Shown: piece by piece, positions 39,202 through 46,833 of the stretch
Position numbering within the stretch: the first letter of the stretch is position 1
How the letters are laid out: each line of letters starts with the position of its first letter
Source: Mycolicibacterium aubagnense
GTDB taxonomy: Bacteria > Actinomycetota > Actinomycetes > Mycobacteriales > Mycobacteriaceae
Assembly (NCBI RefSeq): GCF_010730955.1
Contig: NZ_AP022577.1
Span: forward strand, 992,001 to 1,056,000
Direction: 5' to 3'
Length of the DNA: 64,000 bases
Position numbers and translations under genes: made by a program
Notes under the pieces: generated by a model
The model's database searches: none
What the model saw: the letters and a program-made list of their open reading frames with translations, nothing else
Told to the model about the DNA's origin: nothing

Positions 39202-39409
39202 GCTTCACCTCCGGGTCATGGTTACCTGGCACCGGACGTCGTGCTGACTCTTCGCAGGTGAAGTCCGACGTCCGCTACTTCGCGTAGACAGTAACCAACC
39301 GGGAGCGGCGATACCTGTTGTTGAGCGATGCTCGCCAACGTCGTGTTCGACGGACCTGTGGAAATGCTGCGGCCCGAAACACAGAGTTAACGGGTGGCCG
39401 CTGGGCGGC

Positions 39410-40042
39410 TCAGCCCGCTGACGGCTCTGTCGTCTCCGCGGCCGGCGGATCCAGCGTCTCGACGACGACCTCGGCGACACGCTTCATCGTGGTGCGACGG
39501 TCCATGGCAGCCCGCTGAATCCACTTGAACGCCTCAGGTTCGGACATGCCCTGCTTGGTCTGCAGGATGCCTTTGGCGCGCTCGACCAGCTTGCGAGTCT
39601 CGAGCCGGTCGGAGAGCGAGAGGACTTCCTTCTCCAACGCCCTCAGCTCACCGAAGCGGCTGACGGCGACCTCGATGGCCGGCACCAGATCAGTGATGGA
39701 GAACGGCTTGACCAGGTACGCCATGGCTCCCGCGTCGCGCGCCCGTTCGACCAGCTCACGCTGCGAAAACGCGGTGAGGATCACGATGGGCGCGATGCGC
39801 TTCGCGGCGATCTCAGAGGCGGCGTCGATGCCGTCGCGGCGCGGCATCTTCACGTCCATGATCACCAGGTCCGGCTTCAGCTTCTCGGCGAGTTCCACGG
39901 CCTCCTGGCCGTCGCCGGCCTCGCCGACGATCTCGTAGCCCTCCTCGCGGAGCATCTCCGCCAGGTCCAGCCGGATGAGCGCCTCATCCTCGGCCACGAG
40001 AACACGGCGCGGTGCGACGGCATCAGTTGTTGGACCAGTCAT
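39410..40042 (-). CDS. pdtaR: ANTAR-domain response regulator PdtaR
   Basis: 210 residues. A receiver domain (acid pocket EDE at 18-20, phosphorylated Asp63 in VIMDVKMP, Lys in YLVKPFS) is followed by a coiled linker and an ANTAR RNA-binding domain with LVERAKGILQTKQGMSEPEAFKWIQRAAMD (in parts). PdtaR of M. tuberculosis (Rv1626) is phosphorylated by PdtaS and acts on nascent RNA by antitermination; together they respond to signals including copper and nitric oxide. The PdtaS gene is not in the window. It lies upstream of the liv operon on the same strand, with 208 bases in between. Confidence 0.95.
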   Translation of the reverse strand: MTGPTTDAVAPRRVLVAEDEALIRLDLAEMLREEGYEIVGEAGDGQEAVELAEKLKPDLVIMDVKMPRRDGIDAASEIAAKRIAPIVILTAFSQRELVERARDAGAMAYLVKPFSITDLVPAIEVAVSRFGELRALEKEVLSLSDRLETRKLVERAKGILQTKQGMSEPEAFKWIQRAAMDRRTTMKRVAEVVVETLDPPAAETTEPSAG

Positions 40043-40140
40043 CACCACATTGTCGCGTGAGGCGCGCCCGGAGGCGACCTCGGGGCGCGGCGTGGCCGCC
40101 AGAATCACATCAACTATGGTGGTACACCGCACCGCGAAAC

Positions 40141-40217
40141 GCCCTCGTATCCCAACTGGCAGAGGAAACGGATTCAAAACCCGTGCAGTGTGAGTTCGAA
40201 TCTCACCGAGGGCACCA
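40141..40217 (+). tRNA. tRNA-Leu (CAA), short variable loop
   Basis: 77 nt including encoded CCA. Acceptor stem GCCCTCG/CGAGGGC is perfect, the T-arm GTGAG-TTCGAAT-CTCAC is perfect, and the D-loop carries GG. The anticodon loop is TTCAAAA, so the anticodon is CAA (Leu, UUG codons); the last pair of the anticodon stem is an A-C mismatch. The variable loop has only 5 bases (GCAGT), although bacterial tRNA-Leu normally has a long extra arm. The folding is otherwise normal. Confidence 0.85.
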
Positions 40218-40240
40218 AAACTCGCCGCTAAACTGCACGC

Positions 40241-40513
40241 ATGGGGGCACTGCGAGTCACTGCGGATGGACTGTTCGCTGTTGCCGGACAACTCGAGCAG
40301 CATGCCCAGGCTCTGTCGGCACACATCACCAGCGGTGCACCACTGCCCGCCGGCCAATCCACCGCTGACGTCGTCGCCGAGATGCAGACGCACGTCGACG
40401 CCGCGTCCGCCGCACATGCCGAACGCATCTGGTCGGTGGCTGCCTCGCTGACCACCGCGGGTCGCGCCTACACCGAGTCCGACAGCTCGGCCTCGGCAGC
40501 GTTGGCGGAATAG
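40241..40513 (+). CDS. EspC-like type VII secretion substrate (DUF2580)
   Basis: 90 residues, mostly helical: LRVTADGLFAVAGQLEQHAQAL, then a turn and a second helix (VVAEMQTHVDAASAAHAERIW, both given in part). This is the layout of the EspC/DUF2580 family of small proteins exported by ESX systems. The C-terminal part contains YTESD, matching the YxxxD/E export signal. No ESX machinery genes are in the window, so export would be by a system encoded elsewhere. TAAACT lies 6 bases before the ATG. The next gene starts 7 bases after its stop and is probably its secretion partner. Confidence 0.8.
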   Translation: MGALRVTADGLFAVAGQLEQHAQALSAHITSGAPLPAGQSTADVVAEMQTHVDAASAAHAERIWSVAASLTTAGRAYTESDSSASAALAE

Positions 40514-40519
40514 CCTCCT

Positions 40520-41056
40520 ATGCCCGAATTCGAATTGCCGACACTGGCACAGATCACCGACTGGGATGTGCAACACCTGGTCGACGCTGCCGCACAGTGG
40601 AACAAGACCGCCGACCTGTGGGAGAACTCATTCCACGATGTCTGGCAAGGCACCCTGCGCCCCGGCGGCACCACCTGGGAAGGCAGTGCCGCGGAGAACG
40701 CGCAGGACATCGCCTGGCGCGATCTGGTCAAGGTCCGCGGGTCTGCCGACGCGCTGCGGGCGGCAGCCAATGTCGCCCACACCGGCGCGGCGTCGCTCTC
40801 TGATGTCAAACGCCTGGCGCTGGGCGCAATTGACGAGGCGCGTACCAACGAATTCACCGTCGGCGAAGACCTGTCGGTGACCGAGGTGAGGTACCGATTC
40901 GTGGCCAGAGAGCGCGAGTCGCGCGAGTCCATGGCCGACGATCACGCCGCCGATATCCGGCACTTCGCCGCGAATCTCGTTGCGCTGGACCGAGATATCG
41001 CACACCGTCTGCGGGCGCTCATGTCGGGCATCGGTTCCCCGATCTACTCGGTCTGA
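40520..41056 (+). CDS. WXG-like helical protein, probable ESX partner
   Basis: 178 residues, almost wholly alpha-helical. A W-x-G turn is seen in TTWEGSAAENAQD near residue 52, with helices on both sides (WNKTADLWENSFHDVW, given in part), like the N-terminal helical hairpin of WXG100/EspA-type or polymorphic-toxin N-terminal domains. The rest is charged and helical (SVTEVRYRFVARERESRES, in part) with no recognisable enzyme or toxin domain. With the EspC-like gene 7 bases upstream it forms a two-gene unit ended by a strong terminator. Function unknown; a truncated toxin carrier is possible. Confidence 0.7.
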   Translation: MPEFELPTLAQITDWDVQHLVDAAAQWNKTADLWENSFHDVWQGTLRPGGTTWEGSAAENAQDIAWRDLVKVRGSADALRAAANVAHTGAASLSDVKRLALGAIDEARTNEFTVGEDLSVTEVRYRFVARERESRESMADDHAADIRHFAANLVALDRDIAHRLRALMSGIGSPIYSV

Positions 41057-41058
41057 GC

Positions 41059-41089
41059 GCCTCCCCGGCGCACGACACGCCGGGGAGGC
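41059..41089. terminator. Bidirectional terminator hairpin
   Basis: A perfect 12-bp stem GCCTCCCCGGCG/CGCCGGGGAGGC with a 7-base loop, located between the convergent ends of the WXG-like gene (41056) and the glycoside hydrolase gene (41105). Confidence 0.8.
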
Positions 41090-41104
41090 TTCGCCCAGCC
41101 CCGG

Positions 41105-43156
41105 CTATGACCCCTGGTGCTGGTGTGCCTTGTTGTCCGTCGAGGACGTCTTGCCGCCGGCGTCGCCCTCGGACCGCCCCGTCGGCTTTGACGGCTCGCT
41201 CGCAGCCGGGGTCAGCTTGTTCACCTTGCCCGGCTTCTTGCCCGACTTGTCGTTGACGCCCGACTTGTCACTCGTGCTCGACTTGTCACTCGTGCTCGAC
41301 TTGTCACTGGTGCCGGACTTGTCCTGTCCCGCAGCGTTGGTCGTCGACGTCGTGGTGCCCGACTGCCCGGTGGACGTGTCGTCGGACTTCGTCGCGCCGG
41401 CCGGGGTGCCTGTCTTGGGCGTTCCCGGTGCGGATGAATCCGGCTGCGTCGTTCCAGATTTCGGGGTGTCTGTCGATTTCGGGGGGTCCGTCTTGGAGGT
41501 GTCGGTCTCCGGGGTCGACGCGCCCGTGGTGCCGGTCGTCGATCCCTTTGTCTCGTCCGTCGACTTGGCCGGCGTCGTCGAGTCCTCGGCCTTCGGGTCC
41601 GCGGACTTTGTATCTGTCGACTTTGTGTCTGTCGACTTTGCATCTGTCGACTTTGCGTCCGTCGACTTTGCGTCCGTCGTGTCCGTCACCTTCGGCTCCA
41701 CGGCCCCGGCGGCCGCGGGCTCGGCGGTGTCGACCGCCTTGACGTCACCGGCGGTGTCTTTCGACCCGACCACCTGAGCCTTCAGCTCAGTGATCGACGT
41801 GCTGGCCGCCGCGAGCTTCTCCACACTGGTCGCCGCCACCGGGGCGAGGCTCGCGGCGGTGGTCGGTTGCGCTGCAGCGGGTTTGAAGATCGCCGACAGG
41901 GCGGCGGTGATCGCGTTGACGGCATTGGCGAACGCGGTCTGCAACGACGCGGTGAACGACGCGAATGCCTGCTGAGCCTGAGCGATGGCTTGCTGAATGA
42001 ACTGAATGAACGCCACGAAGGGTGACGTCACCGGATTGTGGACCATCGCATCGGCAATGGCCTTCTGGATCACGGCCACCGCAAGTTTGGGCGTCCAGTC
42101 GGTTTGGTAGATGCCGTAGCCGGTGTCGGTACCGGGAGTGCCGTCACGGGTCGTGTAGATGTACAGCGGTCCGGTGTAGGTCAGCGCCCGCCACGCGGTG
42201 ATCATGTCTTGGATAAAGGCGGCCTGGCTCTGGTTGCTGGCGTCGGTCACCTTGCCGTTCGAGTCGAGCACCGTCTGGAAGCCGTACTCGGTGGCCCAGA
42301 TCAACTTGGTCCCATCGCCGTTCTGCACCATGAGCGCCCGGACTCCCTCGACTTGGCTGATCGCCGTCAGCGGGATGCCCTCGCCTTGGGAGAACTTCAC
42401 CAGCTGCGAGAAGTCATATGGGTGTATGGACAGCGCATCAAAAAAGCCTTGCGCTCCAGCGGCATACATCGCCGCCACGTAGGTGGGCGCCGATGCGGTC
42501 AGCCCGCCGAAGTCGAGCAGTGGAGCCAGCGCGCCGGCGATCACCGTCGCGGTCGGGTCGAGTTGCTTCAGTACCGGGTACACCGCCTTCAACAGGGCGG
42601 TGTAGCTGGTCGCGCTCATCGGCTGATAGAACGAGGCCGAATTGACCTCGTTCCAGATTTCATACGCGGAGATCGTGTTGCCGTACCGCTTGGCGACCTG
42701 AGTCATGAAGTTCACGTAGTCCTGCGGATTGGGCGCCCCGGCACCCGGCAGAGTGCCGCTGGGCGCTGCCCACAGCGGCGTGCTGCTGACCACGGCCAGC
42801 ACGCCCATGTTGTGCGCGGCAGCGGCATTCATCACGTTGTCCATCAACGACCAGTTGTAACTGCCCTGGGCCATCGGTTCGATCAGACCCCACGGGACGA
42901 AGACCCTGATGTTCTGCACACCGATCGACTGCAGCTTGGTCAGAGTGGCGTCGATATCAGCCGGCGACAGTCCGTACAGACTCGAGTCGGCGATGCCGAT
43001 GGTGGTATTCGAGTCATCGATCGTCGCGGTGGGTGTCACGTCGGCCGAGACCGACCGGGGCAGCGTCGGCGCCACATGGCTGTAGGTGCAGATGACGGCC
43101 AACGGCATCAACACGACGACGACTCTCAACATCAGCGCACGGACCAGACGGTTCAC
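41105..43156 (-). CDS. Secreted cellulase-like glycoside hydrolase with disordered Ser/Thr/Asp/Lys tail
   Basis: 683 residues. An N-terminal hydrophobic segment (LMLRVVVVLMPLAVICT, residues 8-24) is a signal peptide or anchor. Residues 45-400 form a clan A (beta/alpha)8 glycosidase, like GH5/GH39: acid/base Glu170 in EIWNEVN, nucleophile Glu290 in IWATEYGF, plus FVPWGLIEP and HPYDF. Residues 410-470 are Ala/Gln-rich and helical. From about 500 to the end the tail is disordered, with TDAKS and TSDKSS repeats. GTG 43156 has AAAGGGGA upstream. The substrate is unknown; similar mycobacterial proteins are called cellulase-family hydrolases. An AT-rich promoter region with a palindrome lies upstream. 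Confidence 0.85.
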   Translation of the reverse strand: MNRLVRALMLRVVVVLMPLAVICTYSHVAPTLPRSVSADVTPTATIDDSNTTIGIADSSLYGLSPADIDATLTKLQSIGVQNIRVFVPWGLIEPMAQGSYNWSLMDNVMNAAAAHNMGVLAVVSSTPLWAAPSGTLPGAGAPNPQDYVNFMTQVAKRYGNTISAYEIWNEVNSASFYQPMSATSYTALLKAVYPVLKQLDPTATVIAGALAPLLDFGGLTASAPTYVAAMYAAGAQGFFDALSIHPYDFSQLVKFSQGEGIPLTAISQVEGVRALMVQNGDGTKLIWATEYGFQTVLDSNGKVTDASNQSQAAFIQDMITAWRALTYTGPLYIYTTRDGTPGTDTGYGIYQTDWTPKLAVAVIQKAIADAMVHNPVTSPFVAFIQFIQQAIAQAQQAFASFTASLQTAFANAVNAITAALSAIFKPAAAQPTTAASLAPVAATSVEKLAAASTSITELKAQVVGSKDTAGDVKAVDTAEPAAAGAVEPKVTDTTDAKSTDAKSTDAKSTDTKSTDTKSADPKAEDSTTPAKSTDETKGSTTGTTGASTPETDTSKTDPPKSTDTPKSGTTQPDSSAPGTPKTGTPAGATKSDDTSTGQSGTTTSTTNAAGQDKSGTSDKSSTSDKSSTSDKSGVNDKSGKKPGKVNKLTPAASEPSKPTGRSEGDAGGKTSSTDNKAHQHQGS
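41244..41324 (-). repeat. 18-bp coding repeat in the hydrolase tail
   Basis: A run of about four copies of an 18-bp unit (GACTTGTCACTCGTGCTC on the plus strand) that encodes TSDKSS; two copies are identical, the outer ones diverged. Typical of slippage in a disordered tail. Confidence 0.75.
41611..41679 (-). repeat. 15-bp coding repeat in the hydrolase tail
   Basis: Four to five copies of a 15-bp unit (such as GTCGACTTTGCATCT) encoding TDAKS or TDTKS in tandem, with single-base differences between copies. Confidence 0.8.
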
Positions 43157-43204
43157 CGCAGTCCCCTTTCGACCTCGTCGTCGCCACTCGGCGACGACAC
43201 GTAG

Positions 43205-43219
43205 GCAGTAATTTACTGC
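43205..43219. promoter_or_regulatory. Palindromic operator candidate upstream of the hydrolase
   Basis: GCAGTAATTTACTGC is a perfect 7+1+7 palindrome, 49 bases before the hydrolase GTG, so near where its -35/-10 region would be. It also touches a TTGACA box facing the other way. Confidence 0.55.
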
Positions 43220-43300
43220 TTTGACAACAACAAAATGTGTACAAATAAGAAATCTGATTGAAATAGTCCGGCCGTGCTGACAAGGCAAATAAAAAGCTCG

Positions 43301-43315
43301 CCTAAATACTTTAGG
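43301..43315. promoter_or_regulatory. Second palindrome, CCTAAA-N3-TTTAGG
   Basis: CCTAAATACTTTAGG, a perfect 6+3+6 dyad in the AT-rich region, 145 bases before the hydrolase start. Could be a repressor site or a small hairpin. It does not match the IdeR or LexA consensus. Confidence 0.4.
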
Positions 43316-43501
43316 TATGTATCGCGTTGGCTAATCAATATCAGTTTGCGAAATTGGCATGAGCAAGGGCGCTCCGTCTATCAAAGCAGCTCATAGCCAT
43401 GGTCATACCTGGTGAAACATCATTCGACGCGCTCGCAGAATTTCTGGCAATTGTGATATTGATCGGAAAAGTACGCCTTCTCCCGTTGCGGCGAAGGAGG
43501 C

Positions 43502-43526
43502 GTGTGGGACATGAAATGTCCCACAC
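43502..43526. other. Perfect 11-bp hairpin, GAA loop
   Basis: GTGTGGGACAT-GAA-ATGTCCCACAC. It is followed 12 bases later by a second hairpin. It may end a small RNA from the AT-rich region or shield the cyclase gene from upstream transcription. Confidence 0.6.
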
Positions 43527-43538
43527 ATCGGACCGCCT

Positions 43539-43563
43539 AAATGGCCATAGCCACTGGCCATTT
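43539..43563 (+). terminator. Perfect 9-bp hairpin followed by T
   Basis: AAATGGCCA-N7-TGGCCATTT with one more T after it. The T-rich right side is terminator-like for plus-strand transcripts. It lies 124 bases before the cyclase start. Confidence 0.5.
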
Positions 43564-43686
43564 TCGGCGTACCGCGACAGTCCCGAACACCCGTACCAGA
43601 AATGGCGTGTTGGCCCCGTGTTCGCCGTCAGCAGAGGATCCGCAGGCAAGCCCCAAAGACGGCCCGGCGCGTCTACCCTTTAATCC

Positions 43687-45051
43687 ATGGCGATCATGGA
43701 CAACGCTCGCCTCGCCAGTGGCGCCGCGCCCCCGGCCAGCGCCGAGTTGGTCGCCGCCGTGCGGCGTTCGGTGTGTGTGCCGACCGCGACTGTCCGCGAA
43801 TGCCTTCGCCCGGACGCCGACATCCTGAGCCCGACCGTCGCCCGCAGCCGACGAATCCTGACCCGCACCAGCCGCCTCGGTGCGATGCTCAGCCTGTTTT
43901 TCACCTTCCAGGCGTTGTCGACGGGCCCGTACGCGATGTGGATCGGCGCGGTCAATTTGGCCAGCGCAGCGCTGTTCCTGCTCGTCCCGGCGCTCTACCG
44001 GTTCGGCGAACTCGTCGCCCCGGCGGCATTCGTCCTCATCGCTTACACCTCGGTCACCGTCGTGACGATCAATGTCGGCACAGGCTCCGGAATCCTGCTG
44101 TATTTCGCCGTGGCCGGTGCCATCGCACTGTTGATCGTGGGGCTGGAGCATGTCGCGTTCGCGGCCGGTGTCGCGACGGTAGGCATCGTCACCGCATGCA
44201 TCCTGGAATTCACCATCCCGGCACACACTGGCGCACAGACAGAACTGGAAAGCCGGGTGTCGTTCGTGATCACCGCGGTGTCCGCCTGCCTGATCGTGAT
44301 GGCGACCGTCTGGTCCGTCCTGCGGGAGAACGCCATCGCGCAGCGCGCCATCCAGGCGGAGTATCTCCGGTCGGAGACGCTGCTGGCCAACATCCTCCCG
44401 GAGTCCATCGCGCAGCGTCTGAAAGACCCGGCACATTCGGTGATCGCCGACAAATTCGACGACGCCTCAATCCTTTTCGCCGACATCGCCGGCTACACCC
44501 AGCGGGCCAGCGACACCACCCCCGCCGACCTGGTCCAGTTCCTGGACACGCTCTACACCGGCCTGGACGCACTCGTCGACCGGCACGGTCTCGAGAAGGT
44601 CAAAACCAGCGGCGACTCCTACATGGTGGTCAGTGGGATACCCCACGGCAGGGCCGATCACCTCGAGGCGCTGGCCTGCCTGGCCCTGGACTTCGCCCAC
44701 TCGGTCCGCGAACTCACCGATCCGAAGGGCCGCCCCGTACCGGTCCGCATCGGCATCGCCGCGGGTCCGGTGGTGGCCGGTGTGGTCGGCTCGCGCAAGT
44801 TCTTCTACGACGTCTGGGGCGACGCGGTCAACGTCGCGTCCCGGATGGAGAGCACCGACGTCGCCGGGCGAATCCAGGTGCCGCACAACGTATATGAACG
44901 CCTGCAGCATGCCTACGAATTCGAGGAGCGCGGCGAGATCGACGTCAAGGGCAAGGGTCTGATGCGCACCTGGTACCTGGTCGGCCGAACGTCCGAGGCC
45001 GGGTCATCGCGCGCCGACGGCGCTCAGTCCAGCCCGTGCTCAATGGCGTAG
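43687..45051 (+). CDS. cya: Membrane-bound class III adenylyl cyclase (Rv1625c-like)
   Basis: 454 residues. Six membrane helices (about 63-215) are followed by one class III cyclase catalytic domain that must dimerise. All key residues are present: metal Asp266 (FADIAGYT) and Asp310 (KTSGDSYMV), adenine-selecting Lys306 and Asp375 (FYDVWGDAVN), and transition-state Asn382 and Arg386. It therefore should make cAMP from ATP, like Rv1625c of M. tuberculosis, which has the same layout. TACCCT 7 bases before the ATG suggests a leaderless mRNA. The 3' end overlaps that of the convergent response regulator by 28 bases. The universal stress protein at 6059 is a possible cAMP binder. Confidence 0.95.
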   Translation: MAIMDNARLASGAAPPASAELVAAVRRSVCVPTATVRECLRPDADILSPTVARSRRILTRTSRLGAMLSLFFTFQALSTGPYAMWIGAVNLASAALFLLVPALYRFGELVAPAAFVLIAYTSVTVVTINVGTGSGILLYFAVAGAIALLIVGLEHVAFAAGVATVGIVTACILEFTIPAHTGAQTELESRVSFVITAVSACLIVMATVWSVLRENAIAQRAIQAEYLRSETLLANILPESIAQRLKDPAHSVIADKFDDASILFADIAGYTQRASDTTPADLVQFLDTLYTGLDALVDRHGLEKVKTSGDSYMVVSGIPHGRADHLEALACLALDFAHSVRELTDPKGRPVPVRIGIAAGPVVAGVVGSRKFFYDVWGDAVNVASRMESTDVAGRIQVPHNVYERLQHAYEFEERGEIDVKGKGLMRTWYLVGRTSEAGSSRADGAQSSPCSMA

Positions 45052-45680
45052 CGCGCCGCTTCCACCCGATTGGCCACCTGCAACTTTCGAAACGTCGCCT
45101 GGACGTGGTTCTCCACAGTGCGGTGGCTCAGGGTCAGGCGTTCAGCAATCTGCTTGGCGGTCAACCCTTTTGCCACGTAGCGAAGGATCTCGGTCTCCCG
45201 TTCGGTCAGCCCTGCGGCCGGGTCCGCGCCCGGCGCCTTGGCCATGCGCCGATGCTCCCCGAGCACCAGGCCGGCCAGCCCCGGCGTGAACACCGCACGC
45301 CCCGCTCCCGTCGCGCGGACGGCGTCGGCCAGCTCGGCCTTCGAGGCGCTCTTCACCAGATACCCGGTGGCACCGGCCTTCACGGCCTCCAGCACGTCGT
45401 CACGCTCATCGGAGGCCGACAACACCAGTACGCGGCTGGCGGGTGATACCGCCAGCACCTGGACGGTCGCCTCCACACCGCTGCCGTCGGACAGCCGCAT
45501 GTCCATCACCACCACCTGAGGCTTGACCACCGCGGCCCGACGTCCCGCGGCCGCGACGCCGTCGGCCGTGGCCACCACCGTGAAGCCGGAATCTTCGAGA
45601 TCACGGGCGACGGCGTCACGCCAGATCGGATGGTCGTCGACGACCATGACCGTCAGCTCGGCCTGGTGCGGCTCAGGCAT
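45024..45680 (-). CDS. LuxR-type response regulator (MacR-like)
   Basis: 218 residues: receiver with DDH at 15-17 and phosphorylated Asp60 (VVVMDMRLSD), Lys in YLVKSASK, and a LuxR HTH (LTERETEILRYVAKG, then AKQIAERLTLSHRTVENH in part). It overlaps the kinase gene by 8 bases and ends a five-gene operon of amino-acid importer plus two-component system. The likely role is control of that importer or of metabolism linked to its substrate. Confidence 0.93.
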   Translation of the reverse strand: MPEPHQAELTVMVVDDHPIWRDAVARDLEDSGFTVVATADGVAAAGRRAAVVKPQVVVMDMRLSDGSGVEATVQVLAVSPASRVLVLSASDERDDVLEAVKAGATGYLVKSASKAELADAVRATGAGRAVFTPGLAGLVLGEHRRMAKAPGADPAAGLTERETEILRYVAKGLTAKQIAERLTLSHRTVENHVQATFRKLQVANRVEAARYAIEHGLD

Positions 45681-46833
45681 CGGTACCTGCTGTTCTGGGC
45701 ACCGTCAGCTCCCACTCGGTGCCGCCGCCCGGCGACGTCGTCAGCTCAGCCGCGCCGCCGAGCGATTCCATCCGTCCCACAATGGATTTCGTCACACCCA
45801 TGCGCCCCTCCGCCGCCGCCTGCGCCAACCGTCCGTCAGCGATCCCCACCCCATCGTCGCGGATGCTCACGATGACCTGCCGCCCCAGGTCCTCGACGAG
45901 AACAAATGCCCGGGCCTCCTGGCCGGCGTGCGTCGCCGTGTTGCCCAGCACGTTGGCCACCGCGGCATCGAGTTCGCCGGCCACGGCCGCGTCGAGCAGC
46001 ACCGGTTCCGGCGGCACGCTCACCGCCACCCGGTCCCCCGCACGGGCACGAAGCATTTCACCGACGTCGACCAGACCACCGGGCACCTCGTCGAGGCCGG
46101 AACTGACCAGCCGGCGCAACGACCGCTCCTGCTCGCCGGCCAGCTGCGCGAGTTCCGCTGTCTCACCACCGATCTCCCGCCCCTTGCGAGCCACGAGCGC
46201 CAGCACCTGGATAGCGCCGTCGTGCACCTGCCGGGACAACCTCTCGCGCTCGGCGGTCGCCGCGGCCAACCGGATCGCGCGCTGCAGTTCGGCGTGGGCC
46301 CGCCTGGCGGTCTGGGCGGCCATTCCGACCGCCAGGCCGACCGCCAACTCGATGACGAGTGTCGCCTGCCGCCCGAGGTTGGGATCGAAGTAACCCTTGA
46401 GCACCGCACTGGCTGCCGTGACCAGGAGTCCGACACCCATCCCGGCCACCGGTCCCAGTTGGATCGCCGCCGACAACGTCGCATTGGTGGCCCACAACGT
46501 CGTCGGCCACGACTGGTTACCGGCGATCCACGCCGGGGACGCCACCAGATCGGTCGACAACACCAGCAGTACGACCACCAGCACCTCGGTGAGCACCCAG
46601 CTTTTACGTCGACCGAAGCCGTGCAGATAGGCCACCGCGCACGCCAGGCTCCAGCCGATCAGGCCCCCGAACAGCGCCCACACGACGGCGGGGTGCTGCA
46701 GATCGTCATTCACCGCGAGCTGAAAACCGAAGGCGTACAGGCAACTGAGCAACCGGAAGCCCTGCGCCGCCCGCCACAGCGGGGCAGCCGGGTCCGGTGC
46801 TTGTTCCGGTTTCGCAACGAGGTGAACAGTCAC
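45673..46833 (-). CDS. Sensor histidine kinase (MacS-like)
   Basis: 386 residues. Five to six membrane helices span residues 25-175. The phosphorylated His is at 204 (SRQVHDGAIQVL), a HisKA_3-like H box of the MacS branch, and the ATPase domain has VANVLGNTATHAG (N box) and DDGVGIADG (G1 box). GTG 46833 shares one base with the TAG stop of the ATPase gene upstream, so all genes of the operon are tightly coupled. The signal may be the amino acid handled by the importer; this is inference. Confidence 0.92.
   Translation of the reverse strand: MTVHLVAKPEQAPDPAAPLWRAAQGFRLLSCLYAFGFQLAVNDDLQHPAVVWALFGGLIGWSLACAVAYLHGFGRRKSWVLTEVLVVVLLVLSTDLVASPAWIAGNQSWPTTLWATNATLSAAIQLGPVAGMGVGLLVTAASAVLKGYFDPNLGRQATLVIELAVGLAVGMAAQTARRAHAELQRAIRLAAATAERERLSRQVHDGAIQVLALVARKGREIGGETAELAQLAGEQERSLRRLVSSGLDEVPGGLVDVGEMLRARAGDRVAVSVPPEPVLLDAAVAGELDAAVANVLGNTATHAGQEARAFVLVEDLGRQVIVSIRDDGVGIADGRLAQAAAEGRMGVTKSIVGRMESLGGAAELTTSPGGGTEWELTVPRTAGTDA

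Larger units (their letters stand above)
43157..43686. other. 530-bp AT-rich noncoding divergent region
   Basis: The only gene-free stretch longer than 300 bases. It lies between the divergent hydrolase and adenylyl cyclase genes. From 43190 to 43560 it is clearly richer in A/T than the rest of the window. It holds two perfect short palindromes (43205-43219, 43301-43315), a TTGACA (43221-43226) and two perfect hairpins (43502-43526, 43539-43563), with a weaker stem near 43471-43502. No convincing protein is encoded; the open frame 43399-43683 has no family resemblance. The last 120 bases return to normal composition and end in the TACCCT box of the cyclase. Confidence 0.7.

Noticed and set aside
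39219..39297. Inverted repeat TGGTTAC...GTAACCA upstream of the liv binding-protein gene
   Set aside because: Arms are 7 bp and 65 bases apart; could be chance, and it does not fit the GlnR consensus well enough.
43301..43315. IdeR iron box
   Set aside because: CCTAAATACTTTAGG is a short dyad and does not match the 19-bp IdeR consensus in length or centre.
43399..43683. 94-codon frame before the cyclase
   Set aside because: No ribosome-binding site or family resemblance, and it runs through three hairpins; treated as noncoding.
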